Position numbers and translations under genes: made by a program
Shown: positions 8,317 to 18,449 of the stretch, one piece after another
How the letters are laid out: each line of letters starts with the position of its first letter
Numbering within the stretch: position 1 is the stretch's first letter
Notes under the pieces: generated by a model
What the model saw: the letters and a program-made list of their open reading frames with translations, nothing else
Database searches by the model: none
What the model was told of the DNA's origin: nothing
Assembly: GCA_938091115.1 (NCBI GenBank)
Contig: CALKNI010000017.1
Span: 1-47,971 of the forward strand
From: an uncultured Pirellulaceae bacterium
Lineage (GTDB): Bacteria > Planctomycetota > Planctomycetia > Pirellulales > Pirellulaceae
DNA length: 47,971 nt
Direction of reading: 5' to 3'

Positions 8317-9078
8317 CTACCAATATCTTTCGAGTACAATCTGTCCGGGGGACTTGCTTCGGTGGCGTTTCATTTCGCGTTTTCCTAAGACTTCTTCCAT
8401 GGTGTCCAACATCGCTGGGTTACCGCACAGCATTACGGTTGAGTTATCTGGGCGACACTGAAAACCGCTGGCAGACTCGATTTCTCCGTTTTCAAATAAA
8501 CCAGGGATTCTCCCTTTTAAGGTGCCGTTTGCTTCTTCCCGGGTAAGTGATTGAATCATTTTGAATTTGCCTGGATGCTGTGATTCCAAAGCTAAAAGTT
8601 CCTCCGTGTAGGCTAGATCAGAAAATTGCCGAACACCATGAACAACGCAAATTTTGTCATAGTTTTCCCAGGGCTCATTCGTACGGAGCATTGCAACATA
8701 GGGCGCGAGTCCAGTGCCTGTTGCAACCAGCCATAGCACTTCTGAAGGAGGGCTTTTTTTGAGGGTGAAACTCCCAGCTGCTTTTTGACCTACCAAGATT
8801 GCATCCCCGTTTTTAAGTTTCCAAAGGTGGGGCGTTAATTCTCCGTCATCGACGAGGACGATAAAGAACTCTAGTTCTTTTCCGTGGGGAGAGGCCACTG
8901 AGTAGGGGCGGTTGATAATCTTGGAATCGTCCCCCTGGTGACCTTCTGGATAGAGACCAAGATGTAGGAACTGTCCCGAGAGAAATGGTTGCACTTCATC
9001 GGTTGCAATCCGCAACGTAAACAAACCTTCGGTCCAGATCCTTTTATCGACGACCGTCGCTGTGCACCATTTCGGCAT
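8317..9078 (-). CDS. fpr: Ferredoxin/flavodoxin--NADP+ reductase
   Basis: 253 residues, the size of the Fpr class. It moves electrons between NADP(H) and ferredoxin or flavodoxin through FAD. The FAD-binding motif NRPYSVASP (about residues 58-66) and the NADP-binding LVATGTGLAPYVAML (about 117-131) are intact. The CGNPAML segment near residue 217 and the terminal aromatic ERYW match the bacterial Fpr type, whose C-terminal Trp stacks near the flavin. ATG 9078 is used; a TTG two codons upstream (9084) is possible. It is divergent from valS and upstream of murB on the same strand with a 157-base gap, so co-transcription with murB is possible but not shown. Confidence 0.9.
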   Translation of the reverse strand: MPKWCTATVVDKRIWTEGLFTLRIATDEVQPFLSGQFLHLGLYPEGHQGDDSKIINRPYSVASPHGKELEFFIVLVDDGELTPHLWKLKNGDAILVGQKAAGSFTLKKSPPSEVLWLVATGTGLAPYVAMLRTNEPWENYDKICVVHGVRQFSDLAYTEELLALESQHPGKFKMIQSLTREEANGTLKGRIPGLFENGEIESASGFQCRPDNSTVMLCGNPAMLDTMEEVLGKREMKRHRSKSPGQIVLERYW

Positions 9079-9339
9079 GTCCAACTCAAATTGGTTTGGG
9101 AAAGGTTACGGGCTTGCCCTACATGGCTTCCGCACGGTTAATCATCGGTGATTTTCAATGGCGAATCAAGAAGAGAAGTCTGACTGGATTTCTTCAAACT
9201 GTAATCAAAGAGCTGTGGTGTCCGAGCGAAATGCAGTCGCGATTCAATGAATTAAGGAAAACAGGTCGAAAAAACGACTCAGCTCAGGGAGTTGTCATGA
9301 AATCCACTGTTTTTTAAGAAATTGCGGTGAGGAAACCGG

Positions 9340-9368
9340 TTGGGAAATTTAGCGAATTTGCCTATAAA
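9340..9368 (+). promoter_or_regulatory. Predicted sigma70-type promoter for valS
   Basis: TTGGGA (9340-9345) and TATAAA (9363-9368) are spaced by 17 bases, about 75 bases before the valS ATG. The rest of the 365-base divergent gap (9079-9443) shows no T-box, no leader peptide I can support and no other gene. Confidence 0.45.
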
Positions 9369-9443
9369 CTTGGATTACGACATTCACTATCTTTGCTTCG
9401 TTGGAAGCTAAAGATTACAAACTTGATTCAGGATCCTAGACGG

Positions 9444-12400
9444 ATGACTACTTTTAATCCAAACGATATTCCAAGTCGATTTGATTTTGCTGAAGCACAG
9501 AACCGTATTTTCAAAATGTGGGAATCGGGCGGCTATTTTGAAGGTAATCCGGAATCCAAGAAACCGCCGTACACGGTTGTGATTCCCCCTCCTAACGTCA
9601 CTGGAGCATTACACCTGGGGCATGCTTTAAATAACACGCTTCAGGATACGTTGATTCGTATGAAGCGGATGCAAGGGTTCAATACACTTTGGATGCCGGG
9701 TACCGATCACGCTGGAATTGCCACGCAGGCAGTCGTGGAGCGTCGGTTAAAGGAGGATGAAGGCAAAACACGGCATGATTTAGGGCGGGAAGCGCTGGTC
9801 GCGCGTATTTGGAATTGGAAAGAGCAGTATGAAGCCCGCATCCTTGGACAATTAAAACAGATCGGTTCAAGCTGCGACTGGAATAGAACCCGTTTCACGC
9901 TGGACGAAGTTTGCGGGCGGGCAGTTCGCCATACGTTTTTTGATCTATTTCAAAAGTCCTTAATCTATCGAGGGAAGCGATTAGTAAATTGGGACACCTA
10001 TTTGCAAACCACGGTGAGCGACGACGAAGTTTTCTCAAAAACCGTCAAGGGTCAATTTTGGCATTTTAAATACGCCGTTGTCGACCCAAAACCTGGTGAA
10101 CCAGAATACGTTATCGTCGCCACCACGCGTCCTGAGACAATGCTAGGGGATACCGCCGTTGCTGTTCACCCAGAGCCGGATCGGGCGCTGGACCGTGTTG
10201 CCTCAGAATTGAGAGAGAAGCTAAAAAAGAGTTCTGACTCAGAGAAGGCGAGTGTCGAGGCGCAACTCGAAGCATTGGCTGCCCGGCGGGAGCTTATGCT
10301 GCCAAAACTTGAACAGTTGCGTGATATGGCGTCCGATGGCCGAAAATTATCGTTGCCGCTGATGGATCGAGAGATTCCTCTCGTATGTGATGTTTGGGCG
10401 AAACCTGAACTGGGGGCGGGGTGCGTAAAGATCACACCCGCCCATGATCCTAATGATTACGAAGTAGCAAAGCGGTGTGATCTTCCCATGATCAACATTA
10501 TGAACCGAGACGGCACACTCAATGTCGAAACGGGGGTCTATTCCGGACTCACAATGAAACAGGCTCGAAAGAAAGTAGTAGAAGATTTAGACGCCCTTCA
10601 ACTTCTGGATACGGTTGAAGATCGTGAGATTGAGCTGCCTCAGTCTGATCGAAGTAAAACAGCGATTGAGCCGTACTTAGCCGATCAGTGGTTTGTCGCG
10701 ATGAGTGAACTTTCCCAGTCGGCAATCGATGCTGTGGTTGAGGACAAAGTTTCCATTACACCCAAACGCTACGAACGTGGTTATCTTGATTGGCTTGGGG
10801 AGAAACGGGATTGGCCTGTCTCTCGTCAGTTGTGGTGGGGACATCAAATTCCAGTTTGGACCAAAACGTGCGAGTCTGAAGCGGAGGTTCAGCCTCTGAT
10901 CGATGCAATTCACTCACTTTCCGGTTTTGATGAGACGGCCGCGGCGGTTCAGTTGGAGCCTTGTGAGGAAACTGATTCAGATAAACGCACGAAACTCGAG
11001 CTCCCATTTGCCTCAGTTCACGTCTGCGTCCAATCTGGTTGTGAGGATTTTGAAAACGCTTTAGAGGAAATGGGTTTAACGCGGGAGGAAGACGTTTTAG
11101 ACACCTGGTTTAGTTCTGCACTTTGGCCGCACTCAACGCTCGGATGGCCGGAACAGACGCCCGAATTGGCTTGTTTTTATCCAACCAGTACGTTAATCAC
11201 CAGTCGGGACATCATTTCTCTTTGGGTGGCGCGTATGGTGTTGATGGGATTGAATAATTGCGGGGAGGTGCCGTTTGAAAAAGTCTATATCCACCCAAAA
11301 ATTCAAGATGGATTCGGTGAAACAATGTCCAAGTCCAAAGGGAATGGAATTGATCCTTTGGATGTTATTGCAAAATTTGGCGCCGACGCCTTGCGATTTG
11401 GCATGGCACATCTTTGCACTGAGACGCAGGACGTCCGATTACCGGTTCAATTTGAATGTCCCCATTGCCAGCATTCATTTGATCAAACGAAAAAGAACCG
11501 AATACTTCCCAAAGTTACCTGTCCTGGTTGCAAAAAGGAGTTTTCCACTCAGTGGGCGGAGTCTGAGGAGGACAAAGCCCTTGAAAAAGGTGCTGTTATA
11601 AGTGAGCGTTTTGAGACGGCGCGTAACTTTGTAAATAAACTCTGGAATGCCTCTAGATTTGCAATGTTAAATCTAGAGGGTTACGAGGCATCCCCGATTT
11701 CAGAGGAAGATCTGACGGTAGAAGACCGCTGGATGTTGAGTCGATTGACGACCGTTTCAGGAAACGTCACGGCTTACCTTGAAGATTTTAAATACGCTGA
11801 CGCCACACGCGAGCTTTATGAATTTGCCTGGCATCAGTTTTGTAGTTTCTATGTCGAGATGTTAAAAGACCGCTTCGCAGATGAATCAAAACGGCCGCAC
11901 GCTCAAAGAATGTTAGCCTATTCGCTGGATTGCCTTTTGAGACTTTTGCATCCTGTCATGCCGTTTATCACAGAGGAAATTTGGCAGAATTTAGCTCAAG
12001 TATGTCCTGAACGAGGCTGGTCTGAAGTTGCAACGGCTAATCGCTGTATCATCGATGCGGCTTGGCCAGAATTAAAACCGGTTTGGAGAGATCTGGCGAT
12101 TGAAAATCAGTTCTCGCTCTATCAGGCGGCCTTAAGTGATTTGAGAGAGATTCGAAACTCACAGAATATCGGAAATAAAAAGAAGGTTAAGTTTTCGATT
12201 AAATGCGCGGCTGATATTGGCGAACAGTTGCAGCCACTTGGGAGTTATTTCAGTCGAATGGCAAATGCTGAGCTAGTCGCACTGGGGCCAGCGGCGGTCG
12301 CACCAGAAACCAGTGCGACCCGAACCACAGCTGAGATGGAGATTTACGTTGATCTTGATGGGTTGATTGACATTAAAGCTGAGGTGAAACGGCTTGAAAA

Positions 12401-12575
12401 GGAAAAGGTAAATCTTGAAAAGAGTATCTCCAGCAAGCAGCGACAACTGTCCAATGAAAAGTTCGTGGCAGCCAAACCTGATTTAGCGAATGAAATACGA
12501 ACTAGCCTTGCTCAAGCGGAAAGCCAGCTTGCGACCATTTCCGATTCCTTGCAAAAAATAACTGCCAAGCTCTGA
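9444..12575 (+). CDS. valS: Valyl-tRNA synthetase with zinc-ribbon insert
   Basis: 1043 residues; charges tRNA-Val with valine. Class I signatures are HLGH (57-60) and TMSKSKGNGIDP (about 627). ATG 9444 fits the family start MTTFNPNDIPSRFDF; the frame runs open upstream to 9327 but without similarity. The editing (CP1) domain carries a charged helical insert (about residues 250-300). A four-cysteine zinc ribbon (ECPHC ... TCPGCKKEF, about 671-700) is inserted after KMSKS and before the anticodon-binding domain. The C-terminal coiled-coil arm (about 975-1043) is present. The gene is longer than the usual 880-950 residues because of these inserts. No downstream partner on the same strand. Confidence 0.95.
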   Translation: MTTFNPNDIPSRFDFAEAQNRIFKMWESGGYFEGNPESKKPPYTVVIPPPNVTGALHLGHALNNTLQDTLIRMKRMQGFNTLWMPGTDHAGIATQAVVERRLKEDEGKTRHDLGREALVARIWNWKEQYEARILGQLKQIGSSCDWNRTRFTLDEVCGRAVRHTFFDLFQKSLIYRGKRLVNWDTYLQTTVSDDEVFSKTVKGQFWHFKYAVVDPKPGEPEYVIVATTRPETMLGDTAVAVHPEPDRALDRVASELREKLKKSSDSEKASVEAQLEALAARRELMLPKLEQLRDMASDGRKLSLPLMDREIPLVCDVWAKPELGAGCVKITPAHDPNDYEVAKRCDLPMINIMNRDGTLNVETGVYSGLTMKQARKKVVEDLDALQLLDTVEDREIELPQSDRSKTAIEPYLADQWFVAMSELSQSAIDAVVEDKVSITPKRYERGYLDWLGEKRDWPVSRQLWWGHQIPVWTKTCESEAEVQPLIDAIHSLSGFDETAAAVQLEPCEETDSDKRTKLELPFASVHVCVQSGCEDFENALEEMGLTREEDVLDTWFSSALWPHSTLGWPEQTPELACFYPTSTLITSRDIISLWVARMVLMGLNNCGEVPFEKVYIHPKIQDGFGETMSKSKGNGIDPLDVIAKFGADALRFGMAHLCTETQDVRLPVQFECPHCQHSFDQTKKNRILPKVTCPGCKKEFSTQWAESEEDKALEKGAVISERFETARNFVNKLWNASRFAMLNLEGYEASPISEEDLTVEDRWMLSRLTTVSGNVTAYLEDFKYADATRELYEFAWHQFCSFYVEMLKDRFADESKRPHAQRMLAYSLDCLLRLLHPVMPFITEEIWQNLAQVCPERGWSEVATANRCIIDAAWPELKPVWRDLAIENQFSLYQAALSDLREIRNSQNIGNKKKVKFSIKCAADIGEQLQPLGSYFSRMANAELVALGPAAVAPETSATRTTAEMEIYVDLDGLIDIKAEVKRLEKEKVNLEKSISSKQRQLSNEKFVAAKPDLANEIRTSLAQAESQLATISDSLQKITAKL

Positions 12576-12621
12576 GGAAAGGTTCTATAGCAGATTCAAA
12601 CTAAAACAGGCTTAGCTGAGT

Positions 12622-12897
12622 TCACTTTTTGAAGATTTTTCGGAATGCCGGCGATTTTAGCCAAGCCCGAGGGTGTAAGCGGTCGGTGGAAATAAATCGC
12701 TTCTGGCCACAGCATTCGCATCGAAAGGGGCCAATGAATGTTATCAGGCCGAATGTGAGTCCTAGCAAATAAGAGTAGAACCAGCGGTTTTTGTGAGCAA
12801 GGAAGTGGCTGTCGCGGCGATTGCAATTAAAACAGTGAAGTCGCTTGCGTGGATGTGATTCCGAATGCTTCGGAGTTGGGCTGGTGGGCGTAGTCAT
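12622..12897 (-). CDS. Small zinc-ribbon membrane protein, unknown function
   Basis: 91 residues. Two Cys pairs, CFNC (about 22-25) and CECC (about 60-63), flank a hydrophobic stretch YSYLLGLTFGLITFIGPF that could span the membrane. This resembles a split zinc ribbon with a transmembrane segment. The N-terminus is Pro/Thr/Ser/His-rich and the C-terminus basic (ending RKIFKK). No strong ribosome-binding site precedes ATG 12897. It is convergent with valS. I recognise no named family; the paired cysteines and clean frame argue for a real gene. Confidence 0.55.
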   Translation of the reverse strand: MTTPTSPTPKHSESHPRKRLHCFNCNRRDSHFLAHKNRWFYSYLLGLTFGLITFIGPFRCECCGQKRFISTDRLHPRAWLKSPAFRKIFKK

Positions 12898-13124
12898 AAA
12901 TAGCTTGTGAATCGGTAACAGTAATAAGCGTTCGAAGGTAAAAAACTGGGTGTTATCAGAAAGTAAAAACGAATGGCAGTTTGCTAGTCAAACGTTAATA
13001 TCAATTCCCAAAAATGCAAGAGTCGAACAAGACGAATTCTTGCACTGGGGGCGCCTTTAAGAGATGCCCAAACCGAAATTTCCCCCACCCTTCCTAGAAG
13101 TGAGCCGAAACTGACAGACGACGA

Positions 13125-15827
13125 TTATAAAAGATTTCGCAGCACAGTTTGCAGGATTCCACCATTTCGATAGTAATCCATTTCAACGGGGGTATCGATT
13201 CTAACAATAGCATCGAATTCTACTTTGCATCCATCGTCTTTGGTCGCTACGACTTGAATGGTTGAACGGGGTTCAAGCGCGTCGCTTAGTGACGGAATAT
13301 CGAAAGTTTCTTTTCCGTTAAGCCCAAGTGCTTTCCAGTTTTTTCCATCTGCGAATTCAAGCGGAAGAATTCCCATGCCAACGAGGTTGCTGCGATGAAT
13401 TCGCTCGTACGATGCAGCAATAACAGCATGGACGCCGAGCATCATCGTACCTTTAGCTGCCCAATCGCGACTACTGCCAGTTCCGTATTCAGTTCCCGCG
13501 AGAACGACCAAAGGAGTTCCACTGTCTTGATATTTAATTGAGGCGTCATAGATAGACATTTCCTCACCGGTTGGCACATAAGTCGTGACTCCGCCTTCGG
13601 TTCCCGGTGCGAGGTGATTGCGAATTCTAATATTCGCGAACGTTCCTCGTACCATAACGCGGTCGTTACCGCGTCTCGAACCGTAGCTGTTGAAGTCACG
13701 TTGCTCAACCTGATTATCCTGGAGATAGCGTCCAGCGGGACCGTCTTTGGCAATGGCACCGGCCGGTGATATATGATCGGTAGTCACGGAGTCACCGAGT
13801 AGGGCTAAACATCGAGCGCCCATAATTGGGGCGATGTTGGAAACTTCCGGAGTCATTTGTGCGAGAAACGGAGGTTCTTGAATGTAGGTGCTTTTCGGCG
13901 ACCATTCGTAGAGATCACCTTCGCCGGTTTCGATTCGATTCCACATTTCGTTTGAATCGAAGGCGTTTGAGTATTGTTTTTGGAACATTTCCGCCGTTAC
14001 ATTGGCCTCCATCACATTGGCGACTTCATCCTGAGAAGGCCAGACGTCCTTAAGATAAACGTCCCCGTCGACTCCCGATCCGAGTGGTTCGTTTACAAGG
14101 TCGATATCTGTCGTGCCGGCAAGGGCATAGGCAACGACAAGTGGTGGGCTGGCAAGATAGTTTGCCTTTGTCATGGGGTTGACACGTCCCTCAAAGTTTC
14201 GGTTTCCGCTAAGGACGCTTGAGGCGACGAGTTCGCCGGTAGTGATGGCACTCGAGACCGGAGCTGGCAGTGGGCCACTGTTTCCAATGCAAGATGTGCA
14301 GCCGTAGCCAACGGTATGGAATCCAAGCGACTCTAGAGATTCAGTGAGCCCGGCTTGGTCAAGGTAATCAGTAACAACCCGGGACCCTGGTGCCAAGCTT
14401 GTCTTAACATGCTGAGGAACTTTCATTCCCAATGCCGCGGCCTTTTTCGCCAAGAGGCCAGCAGCAATCATGACGGATGGATTACTTGTGTTTGTGCAAC
14501 TGGTAATGGCGGCGATGACCACGGCTCCGTGCGAAATCTCACTCGATTCGTCGCCATTTTCTACAGTTGCACTTCGATCCAGAGCGGATTCGTCTAATCC
14601 AAATCCGGAATGGCCTACAGGCGCCTTAAGCGAATCATTAAATGACTGCTTCATCGCAGAAAGTGTAATTCTATCCTGTGGACGTTTGGGTCCAGCTAAC
14701 GAGGGTTCAACCGAAGACATATCCAATTTCAGAGTTCTTGTGAAATTTGGCTGAGTAGATTCGTTCGTTCTAAATAAACCTTGCTCTTTCGTATAACGCT
14801 CAACAAGTTCCACTTCAGATTCAGTCCGTCCGGTTCGTCGCATGTAATCAAGGGTCACATGATCCATCGGGAAGAAGCCCATTGTCGCGCCGTATTCAGG
14901 TGCCATGTTGGCAAGTGTGGCGCGATCCGCCAGCGACATCGTTGCGACACCCTCTCCGAAAAATTCCACGAACTTCCCGACGACTCCAGCCGCCCTTAAT
15001 TGTTCGGTAGCGGTCAACACGAGATCGGTCGCAGTCGTGCCGGCTGGTATTTTTCCAACTAATTCAAAGCCGATTACTTCCGGCAGCAGCATGTAGATCG
15101 GCTGGCCGAGCATGGCGGCCTCCGCTTCGATGCCCCCAACGCCCCAGCCGAGAACACCCAAGCCATTGATCATGGTAGTGTGGCTGTCTGTTCCGACGAG
15201 AGTATCTGGAACTGCCACCAGCCCAGCTTCATCCTCGCGAGTAAATACACCTTTAGCCAAGAATTCAAGATTGACCTGGTGAACAATGCCAACATTTGGT
15301 GGTACTACTCGGAAATTGTCAAATGCTTTTTGACCCCAGCGCAGAAATTCATAGCGTTCTCGGTTTCGCTTAAATTCGAGCTCTACATTTAAGTCCAGTG
15401 CGGCGTTACTGCCGAACTGATCGACTTGGACGCTGTGGTCAATGACCAAGTCAACTGGAATTAAGGGATTAATTTTCTTTGGATCCCCTCCTAGGCGGGC
15501 CATGGCGGATCTCATCGCGGCGAGATCGACCACTGCAGGGACGCCGGTGAAATCCTGAAGGACAACACGAGCGGGCTTGTAAGGGATTTCGACCTTAGCA
15601 GGCGCTTCCGCATTCCATGTGGCTAGGCTGTGAACGTCCTGTTCGTGGACGGTGACGCCGTCACAATTACGCAACACCGACTCAAGAAGAACGCGGATTG
15701 AGTAGGGAAGCCGGTCAATTTGACCGATGCCTTGATCCTGAAGAGTTGACAATCGAAAAATTCCGACGTCCTGGCCGTCAGCTTTAAAAGTGTCTCGGGC
15801 ACCGAACGCGTTAAATTTTGAACTCAT
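13125..15827 (-). CDS. acnA: Aconitate hydratase A
   Basis: 900 residues, full length for the AcnA/IRP1 type. It interconverts citrate and isocitrate in the TCA cycle using a [4Fe-4S] cluster. Cluster ligands are visible in [12 protein letters not shown] (first Cys near residue 445) and [12 protein letters not shown] (the Cys pair near 511-514). The N-terminal [24 protein letters not shown], the [25 protein letters not shown] stretch and the C-terminal swivel-domain [10 protein letters not shown] motif are intact. ATG 15827 is supported by a promoter with a perfect -35 box only about 30 bases upstream. It is transcribed alone; truB lies 231 bases upstream on the same strand. Confidence 0.97.
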   Translation of the reverse strand: MSSKFNAFGARDTFKADGQDVGIFRLSTLQDQGIGQIDRLPYSIRVLLESVLRNCDGVTVHEQDVHSLATWNAEAPAKVEIPYKPARVVLQDFTGVPAVVDLAAMRSAMARLGGDPKKINPLIPVDLVIDHSVQVDQFGSNAALDLNVELEFKRNRERYEFLRWGQKAFDNFRVVPPNVGIVHQVNLEFLAKGVFTREDEAGLVAVPDTLVGTDSHTTMINGLGVLGWGVGGIEAEAAMLGQPIYMLLPEVIGFELVGKIPAGTTATDLVLTATEQLRAAGVVGKFVEFFGEGVATMSLADRATLANMAPEYGATMGFFPMDHVTLDYMRRTGRTESEVELVERYTKEQGLFRTNESTQPNFTRTLKLDMSSVEPSLAGPKRPQDRITLSAMKQSFNDSLKAPVGHSGFGLDESALDRSATVENGDESSEISHGAVVIAAITSCTNTSNPSVMIAAGLLAKKAAALGMKVPQHVKTSLAPGSRVVTDYLDQAGLTESLESLGFHTVGYGCTSCIGNSGPLPAPVSSAITTGELVASSVLSGNRNFEGRVNPMTKANYLASPPLVVAYALAGTTDIDLVNEPLGSGVDGDVYLKDVWPSQDEVANVMEANVTAEMFQKQYSNAFDSNEMWNRIETGEGDLYEWSPKSTYIQEPPFLAQMTPEVSNIAPIMGARCLALLGDSVTTDHISPAGAIAKDGPAGRYLQDNQVEQRDFNSYGSRRGNDRVMVRGTFANIRIRNHLAPGTEGGVTTYVPTGEEMSIYDASIKYQDSGTPLVVLAGTEYGTGSSRDWAAKGTMMLGVHAVIAASYERIHRSNLVGMGILPLEFADGKNWKALGLNGKETFDIPSLSDALEPRSTIQVVATKDDGCKVEFDAIVRIDTPVEMDYYRNGGILQTVLRNLL

Positions 15828-15862
15828 TATTTGGCCTGTTAGATGATGTTTTAACGTGCTTT

Positions 15863-15891
15863 ATTGTGGAGATTCCGTAATTTTCTGTCAA
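15863..15891 (-). promoter_or_regulatory. Predicted sigma70 promoter for acnA
   Basis: On the minus strand, TTGACA (bases 15891-15886) and CACAAT (15868-15863) are 17 bases apart. The start point would fall near 15856, giving a leader of about 30 bases before the ATG at 15827. Confidence 0.6.
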
Positions 15892-16058
15892 CCGCCGAGA
15901 CGATGAGATGACAGGGAAAGATTAGCGATGATTCGTTGGATTTAGGAAATCTCGCTTTGGATGGAATGCTCTCGAACAAGAAACGTTTCGCCGGCAACCA
16001 AATCAATGCAAATCCCGCGTGTAATATCTGCTTTAGTCGACTGACCGTTAAAAGGGGA

Positions 16059-16949
16059 TTAGTTCAAATCGTGTTCAATCCAATAATGCGCAAAATTAAT
16101 GGCAGGGGTAAAAACGGTCTCGGTTTTTGGCTTAAGAATGGCAACCAAACGACCAGAGGGGTCAATAGCTTTCACCATTTCACATGGGCGGGATGTGTTG
16201 AATGACCAGGTGTGGCCGTTGGCAAATCGTTGAATTTGTTCATAGGAAATCTGAACTGAACCAAGTTGCCCTAATGGCTCTGCGGCATTTACTAAAAGGT
16301 TCTGTAAATTAGTTTCTGTAAGATCCTCTAAGTTTAAAGAGTTAGCTAATTCAAATTCACCAATAGAGACACGTTGAAGCGCGGTCATTATTGCTCCAGA
16401 ACCTAATTTTTTCCCAATGTCACGTCCAAGAGACCGGACGTACGTCCCGCTTCCGCAGTGAATACGAAGTTGAAATTTTGGATAACAAAATTCAACTAAT
16501 TGAAGATCATGGATTAAAATTTTTCGAGGGGAGAGTTGAACATTCTTGCCCTGCCTCGCGAGGGTGTATGCGCGTTTTCCCTTTACTTTTAAAGCAGAAA
16601 AAGCGGGAGGTCTTTGGAGGATTTCACCCGTGAGAGAAGGAAGGACTGCCGCGAGGTCCGCCGCTGATATTTCTGGAGCCGAAGAGACAGTTTCTATCTT
16701 TCCATATCGGTCTTCCGTATCAGAGACAACTCCTAATTCGAAATCAGCTAGATAGACTTTAGGTTGATCTTGAATAAATCGAGTCAGTCGTGTCGCTGGC
16801 CCAACGCACAGCACGAGAACCCCGGTCGCTAACGGGTCGAGAGTTCCGGCATGCCCAATGCGAGTTGGTTTAATCAACTTCTGAATCGCGTTAACAGCAC
16901 CGCGGGATGTGACGTGGGGCGGTTTGTTAATGTTGAGGAAACCAAACAC
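16059..16949 (-). CDS. truB: tRNA pseudouridine(55) synthase TruB
   Basis: 296 residues. It makes pseudouridine 55 in the T-loop of tRNAs. The N-terminal LNINKPPHVTSRGAVNAIQ, the catalytic-Asp motif GHAGTLDPLATGVLVLC (Asp near residue 38), RPPAFSALKVKGKRAYTLAR and the CGSGTYVRSLGRDIG motif are all present, with a C-terminal extension of PUA-like character. Start is GTG 16949, directly at the family N-terminus. A short coiled-coil gene lies 69 bases upstream on the same strand, so the two may share a transcript. Confidence 0.95.
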   Translation of the reverse strand: MFGFLNINKPPHVTSRGAVNAIQKLIKPTRIGHAGTLDPLATGVLVLCVGPATRLTRFIQDQPKVYLADFELGVVSDTEDRYGKIETVSSAPEISAADLAAVLPSLTGEILQRPPAFSALKVKGKRAYTLARQGKNVQLSPRKILIHDLQLVEFCYPKFQLRIHCGSGTYVRSLGRDIGKKLGSGAIMTALQRVSIGEFELANSLNLEDLTETNLQNLLVNAAEPLGQLGSVQISYEQIQRFANGHTWSFNTSRPCEMVKAIDPSGRLVAILKPKTETVFTPAINFAHYWIEHDLN

Positions 16950-17018
16950 TTATCTACTGATTTATCAAAGGACTGTTTGAGGAAGGATGGGTTTGAATTA
17001 GAGGATTTATATTTTGTA

Positions 17019-17192
17019 CTAATTCGAATCTTTTAATTTAGAGATTTCCGCTTTTATATCGGAGATTTGCTGTTCAACTTTTTCGACCTCGTCAGCTTCG
17101 TCTGTTTGCTGGCGAGCGGCAACTAGAATTTTTTGGGTTTTCTCAAGTCGCTGACGAAGGATTTCCAGTTTCTTTTTTGTTTTTTTATCCAT
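17019..17192 (-). CDS. Small coiled-coil protein, unknown function
   Basis: 57 residues from ATG 17192 (an upstream TTG at 17234 is in frame but would start within the preceding terminator region). Strongly charged: it opens MDKKTKKKLEILRQRLEK and continues with Gln/Glu/Lys heptads, predicting one continuous helix able to form a coiled coil. No cysteines and no membrane segment. It precedes truB on the same strand by 69 bases. The short charged helix and its linkage to an RNA-modification gene might point to a ribosome- or RNA-associated role, but that is only a guess. Confidence 0.6.
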   Translation of the reverse strand: MDKKTKKKLEILRQRLEKTQKILVAARQQTDEADEVEKVEQQISDIKAEISKLKDSN

Positions 17193-17253
17193 CAGATAAA
17201 ACCGTCGCTTCTCGGGATTTCGGAGGTAAAGCAAACGCTTGCGTCTGCTATTT

Positions 17254-17291
17254 AAAAATGAGGCCGGCGAGGCGTCGCCAGACTCATTTTT
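17254..17291 (-). terminator. Bidirectional rho-independent terminator
   Basis: A 12-bp stem with one mismatch and one G-U pair (17259-17270 with 17275-17286) around a four-base loop is flanked by an A-run (17254-17258) and a T-run (17287-17291), so it can act on both strands. It ends the minus-strand exported-protein gene that stops at 17340. Confidence 0.75.
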
Positions 17292-17339
17292 ATAAAGGAA
17301 AATCGGCTGTTACGTCAATCGCACGAAGAGGACAAACGT

Positions 17340-18083
17340 TTAGTTGTTGGTTACTGTTGCATCAAGAGATTCGGTTCCAGTTGCGATTGGAATGATAGGC
17401 GCCGGTTTTCCCGCGTACCAAAGCTCTGTAATTTTCTCTGCCTCCGCTCCACGGAGTTTTACTGGTAGCTCGTTTGAGAACTCGATTTTGGCCAGTTTTT
17501 CCGTTCCATAGAACGTGTTGATTGTTTGCTTGACCATCTTCATTCGCTGCTGGTTGAGGTTAGCGTCAGTGTCTCGGTGGATGAAGACGGTTCTGTGTGC
17601 TTGAGGCATGTTGTTCATGATACCCGCGACAGTATGGTTGCCGAACGTGTTTAGCTTGCCTGTTATTGGATCGAAATGATTCGAGGTTAGAACACATTGC
17701 TCTTCAAATCCCTTGTCGATCATTGGAGCCCACATTGAGGTGTACAATTGCCGATCGGCACAGTTAAAGGGTTTTGGCCAAGCACCGTTGCGAGCTGTAA
17801 CTGTGGCTGTATGCTCTTTCGCTTTGGCGTGAATCTTTCTCCAGCGATCTATGTGTTTGCCACTGCTAAAACTGTTTCGCGTATTGGCATTGGTAAGTTC
17901 GCACGCTTCGCAAGGAATCTCGGTAATCGCAGCTTCTTGCTCGGTCGCAATCAGCTCTTGAGCGGAGCGGGTTTGTCGAGAGCTAATTACGGAATTGTAG
18001 GCTGTCTTTTCTTGTGCATTAGATAGGCTTGTAAAAACCAGTGAGACACTCGCAAATGTGATTAAAGACTTTAGATTTTGCAT
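17340..18083 (-). CDS. Exported protein of unknown function near the tad genes
   Basis: 247 residues with a cleavable signal peptide (MQNLKSLITFASVSLVFTSLSNAQ). The mature part holds a CEACEL cysteine pair (about 57-60), then a Trp/Cys-containing core with FNCADRQLYTSMWAPMIDKGFEEQC and a segment about HRTVFIHRDTD that ends in a mixed alpha/beta region. GGAG sits seven bases before ATG 18083. It is followed by a strong terminator and lies downstream of tadABC in the same orientation, but 366 bases separate it from tadC. The even number of cysteines suggests disulfides in the periplasm. I do not recognise a named family; a link to the Tad system is conjecture. Confidence 0.75.
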   Translation of the reverse strand: MQNLKSLITFASVSLVFTSLSNAQEKTAYNSVISSRQTRSAQELIATEQEAAITEIPCEACELTNANTRNSFSSGKHIDRWRKIHAKAKEHTATVTARNGAWPKPFNCADRQLYTSMWAPMIDKGFEEQCVLTSNHFDPITGKLNTFGNHTVAGIMNNMPQAHRTVFIHRDTDANLNQQRMKMVKQTINTFYGTEKLAKIEFSNELPVKLRGAEAEKITELWYAGKPAPIIPIATGTESLDATVTNN

Positions 18084-18449
18084 CAGTTAACTCCAGTAAA
18101 TGAGTCCTGTTTTGCCTTCGCAGATTGCCGAGACTTGGGCGTCCCAGATTTGACGGCATTTTGATAAAGAGCGTCCAGAAAAATCTTTTTGGCGACAATT
18201 TTCGACCGCGGTGCGCGAATTGCAATATTTATACTCGCGCATCTCTAATATCGGTAACATCGTCTTAATGCTGCGTATCGAAACGAACTTGAGGAGAAAA
18301 ATTAAAGCTAAAGCAACGGATTTTGGGAAGGGTCTTTGGTTTTTCCGTGCAAGCCGAATTTTTTGAATAGTCCGAACAGACAAAGCTTGGCGATTGGGCT
18401 ACTTTTCGAATCCGTGGTCGAAGGGCTGGAGGGTGCCAAGAAATAAGGA
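18084..18449. other. Intergenic stretch between tadC and the exported-protein gene
   Basis: 366 bases. A 98-codon open frame on the minus strand (18383-18087) starts only at TTG, has no ribosome-binding site and lacks coding character. No terminator or repeat was seen. Confidence 0.4.

Noticed and set aside
18087-18383. 98-codon minus-strand open frame between tadC and the exported-protein gene
   Set aside because: Starts only at TTG, has no ribosome-binding site, no family resemblance and a composition unlike neighbouring genes.
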